Shown here: positions 62,353-64,000 of the stretch, one piece after another
How the letters are laid out: each line of letters begins with the position of its first letter
Position numbering within the stretch: position 1 is the stretch's first letter
Assembly (NCBI RefSeq): GCF_026151205.1
Contig: NC_087075.1
Coordinates: 1,667,911-1,731,910, forward strand
Length of the DNA stretch: 64,000 bases
From: Bolinopsis microptera
Taxonomy: Eukaryota; Ctenophora; Tentaculata; Lobata; Bolinopsidae
Direction of reading: 5' to 3'
Position numbers and translations under genes: made by a program
Notes under the pieces: model-generated
The model's input: only the letters and a program-made list of their open reading frames with translations
The model's database searches: none
What the model was told of the DNA's origin: nothing

Positions 62353-62575
62353 CTGAAACACAAGGATTTATATAGAGAAGATTTGTTCAAGGAGAAATGC
62401 AACAACTTGAATTCCGTTACGTATCATCATACAGCATTTCTTACTAATAGGTAGTAGTATAATTGCTTTTGCATCGTTTTATTGAGCTCGCTTATCAGCA
62501 AATTTATCTACTGAGCAAGCATTACCATCGGCTATCTCTGTGTGTATACATATTGTCTTGTATATACATTACTCC
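62353..62575 (+). other. LRP intron / probable LINE 5' region
   Basis: About 220 bases with no exon signal. The 5' end of the LINE is probably here, but no target duplication can be seen without the 3' end. Confidence 0.4.
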
Positions 62576-63823
62576 ATGGTTACGAGTTCTGAGAATGATG
62601 GCAGTGAAAAAGTTAAGATTATCATCGGGAAGCTTATTGATAAAGCTGAAATGCACGTTAGACCGGTTATTTCTGCTTTTGATAATTCTCAGTCGTGTGC
62701 AGCTAACGCTAAGCGTTTTGATCGGTTTTCTCTCCCAATACTTGAAAATTGTGCGGAATTCTTAAGAATTTCTCTCGCTGACAAGGACAATTTCAAGATA
62801 TTTACGAAGAAATCACTTATGGACCGTCTTTATTGTGGTTTCCAAGCTTTGATGCCCTCTAAATGTGCGGAATGTAGTGAGGACTATGTGATCGACCACG
62901 AGCCAGATGATGCACCATGTTTCACATGTTTTCGGTGTTTTAAAGGCTCGCACAGCTGTGAACGGAACACGCTACTTCATCAGACCATATCAGCGATGAA
63001 CACTCCTTCCGGCTTTGTGTGGCTATGTGACACATGTTACAGTGCTGTTGATCCGATCGAGTCCAGAAAGACAAGATCACGACATACATCTGCTTCAGAT
63101 AATAATAGGAGTGGAGCTCAATCCAACAATTCTATTGGAGGAGATTTTTCTAATATCATCACCCCCTCTGGAGATGGGATGTCCTCTACCCACAACCCCC
63201 AACAGCAATTCGTGTCTTTCTCTGAAGAGAATTCAAATCAAGGAACTGAAAGAATCTGCCAGAAGTTCTTGAGCTGGAACTGTCCGCACGGAATTAGCGG
63301 AAAGAAGACAGTGAATGGAAATTGTTGTCCCCTCAAACATCCCCGAGTTTGTAATCAGTATAGAGTGTCTGGGTTTACTGGTAAGAAGGGATGTATAAAG
63401 GGTAAAAACTGTGCATTTTTTCACCCTGATATTTGCAAGGTAGCACTCGAAAGAGGATCGTGTCTCAACAAAGAATGTTCCAAGTTTCACCCCCTTTCTT
63501 GTAGAAAGAAGAAAAAGGAAGAACCCACTCGGGACAGGAATCAGAGATCCGGTATGCAGACAACCTCTAACTATAAGTCTAACTCTTCTTCTAGTTCGAG
63601 TGGTTTTTTAGAGCTACGAGACTTGGTCACGGGGATGGCGGCCAAGTTAGCAGCTCTAGAAAAGAAAATGGATCAAAGTGCCCCGTCCTCAGTGTGCCAC
63701 CCTCCAGCACAACCAGCGGGACAAATGTTCTACCCATCCCAAGCAGCTCCTGCGATGATGAGTTTAGGTGTTCCCAGGCTACCCCAGCACCAGACTCCCT
63801 TCTCTCTTCCCTCCTACTTCTAA
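62576..63823 (+). CDS. LINE ORF1 protein with PHD/RING-like and CCCH zinc fingers
   Basis: This encodes about 415 residues from the ATG at 62576 (12 more codons are open upstream to 62540). ORF1 proteins of CR1/L2-type LINEs bind the element RNA; several carry PHD-like fingers. Here CAEC, CFTCFRC, HSC and LCDTC form a C4HC3-like cluster in residues 100-165. Three CCCH-type fingers follow (CPLKHP, CAFFHP and CSKFHP endings), then a KKKKE basic run and a short heptad-like helix (LVTGMAAKLAALEKKMDQ). The stop overlaps the next frame. It lies in an LRP intron on the opposite strand. The frame is intact, so the insertion may be young. Confidence 0.8.
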   Translation: MVTSSENDGSEKVKIIIGKLIDKAEMHVRPVISAFDNSQSCAANAKRFDRFSLPILENCAEFLRISLADKDNFKIFTKKSLMDRLYCGFQALMPSKCAECSEDYVIDHEPDDAPCFTCFRCFKGSHSCERNTLLHQTISAMNTPSGFVWLCDTCYSAVDPIESRKTRSRHTSASDNNRSGAQSNNSIGGDFSNIITPSGDGMSSTHNPQQQFVSFSEENSNQGTERICQKFLSWNCPHGISGKKTVNGNCCPLKHPRVCNQYRVSGFTGKKGCIKGKNCAFFHPDICKVALERGSCLNKECSKFHPLSCRKKKKEEPTRDRNQRSGMQTTSNYKSNSSSSSSGFLELRDLVTGMAAKLAALEKKMDQSAPSSVCHPPAQPAGQMFYPSQAAPAMMSLGVPRLPQHQTPFSLPSYF

Positions 63824-64000
63824 ACGCTAGGAGCTTAAACCCCTCCGCTAAGAGTGCCGGGAGGTGGAAGCTGCAGGACCTTATAGGTCACTTAGACGAG
63901 AAGCGACAGGACGGACACCTGTTTCCTTTTATCGCCATCACAGAATCCTGGCTGAAATCATACCACCATGATGCTCAGTTAGAGGTTCCAGGATACTCTC
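63737..64000 (+). CDS. LINE ORF2 N-terminus: apurinic-type endonuclease (cut by window end)
   Basis: In another frame, overlapping the end of ORF1, an open frame runs to the window end. It contains LLNARSLNPSAK, the opening of CR1/L2-group endonucleases, and FIAITESWLK with the catalytic-type E, then LEVPGYS. The exact start is not known; expression could be by reinitiation or frameshift. The reverse transcriptase would lie past the window. Confidence 0.85.

Noticed and set aside
62463-62765. 100-codon frame overlapping the LINE ORF1
   Set aside because: Out-of-frame shadow of ORF1 with no recognisable domain.

Overview
This is animal nuclear DNA: AT-rich, intron-rich and packed with minisatellites, with clear GT-AG introns and no bacterial signals. 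The protein families (LRP-type YWTD/EGF receptor, SUEL-type lectin, rhodopsin-family receptors, CR1/L2-like LINE, hAT-like MITEs) suggest an invertebrate, perhaps a non-bilaterian such as a cnidarian. That placement is inference; nothing in the window fixes the species.

Minus strand, the whole window (about 62352 down to 449): one large gene for an LDL-receptor-related, multi-propeller protein. I placed 46 exons by reading both splice sites, and every exon-exon join keeps the reading frame (about 5.6 kb of coding sequence, about 1,860 residues). Both ends of the gene lie outside the window. In coding order: EGF, propeller 1, a SUEL/galactose-binding-lectin-like domain, an EGF-like module, a divergent propeller 2, two EGF-like modules, propeller 3, EGF, propeller 4, EGF, propeller 5, then two EGFs. 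No LDLa clusters were seen.

Plus strand, 4.3-25.1 kb: a tandem array of single-family seven-transmembrane receptors lies wholly inside one 22.8-kb intron of the LRP gene, on the opposite strand. There are seven intact copies (starts at 8187, 10144, 12631, 15582, 18399, 20674 and 23893), one frameshifted copy (4929), one copy truncated by a deletion (6926) and one 5' remnant (4347). Each intact copy looks like a two-exon gene: exactly 970 nt of exon 1, a 270-580 nt intron, and a short tail exon after a strong T-rich acceptor. In six of the seven, the tail ends in T-P-V or T-S-V, a class I PDZ-ligand pattern. An approximately 8-kb segmental duplication (about 10.1-18.2 kb against 18.4-26.0 kb) built part of the array, and a 148-bp hAT-like MITE later inserted into one copy only.

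The most unusual property is in the LRP introns. At ten or more exon boundaries a minisatellite unit includes the edge of the exon together with its splice site. These arrays run from two copies to about 185-190 copies (46-bp unit, 47.9-56.6 kb). Other introns have arrays starting within a few bases of a splice site. Several MITE-like elements, a perfect 50-bp-arm hairpin, a LINE RNase H remnant (about 46 kb) and the 5' part of a CR1/L2-like LINE (62.5 kb to the window end) fill the rest.
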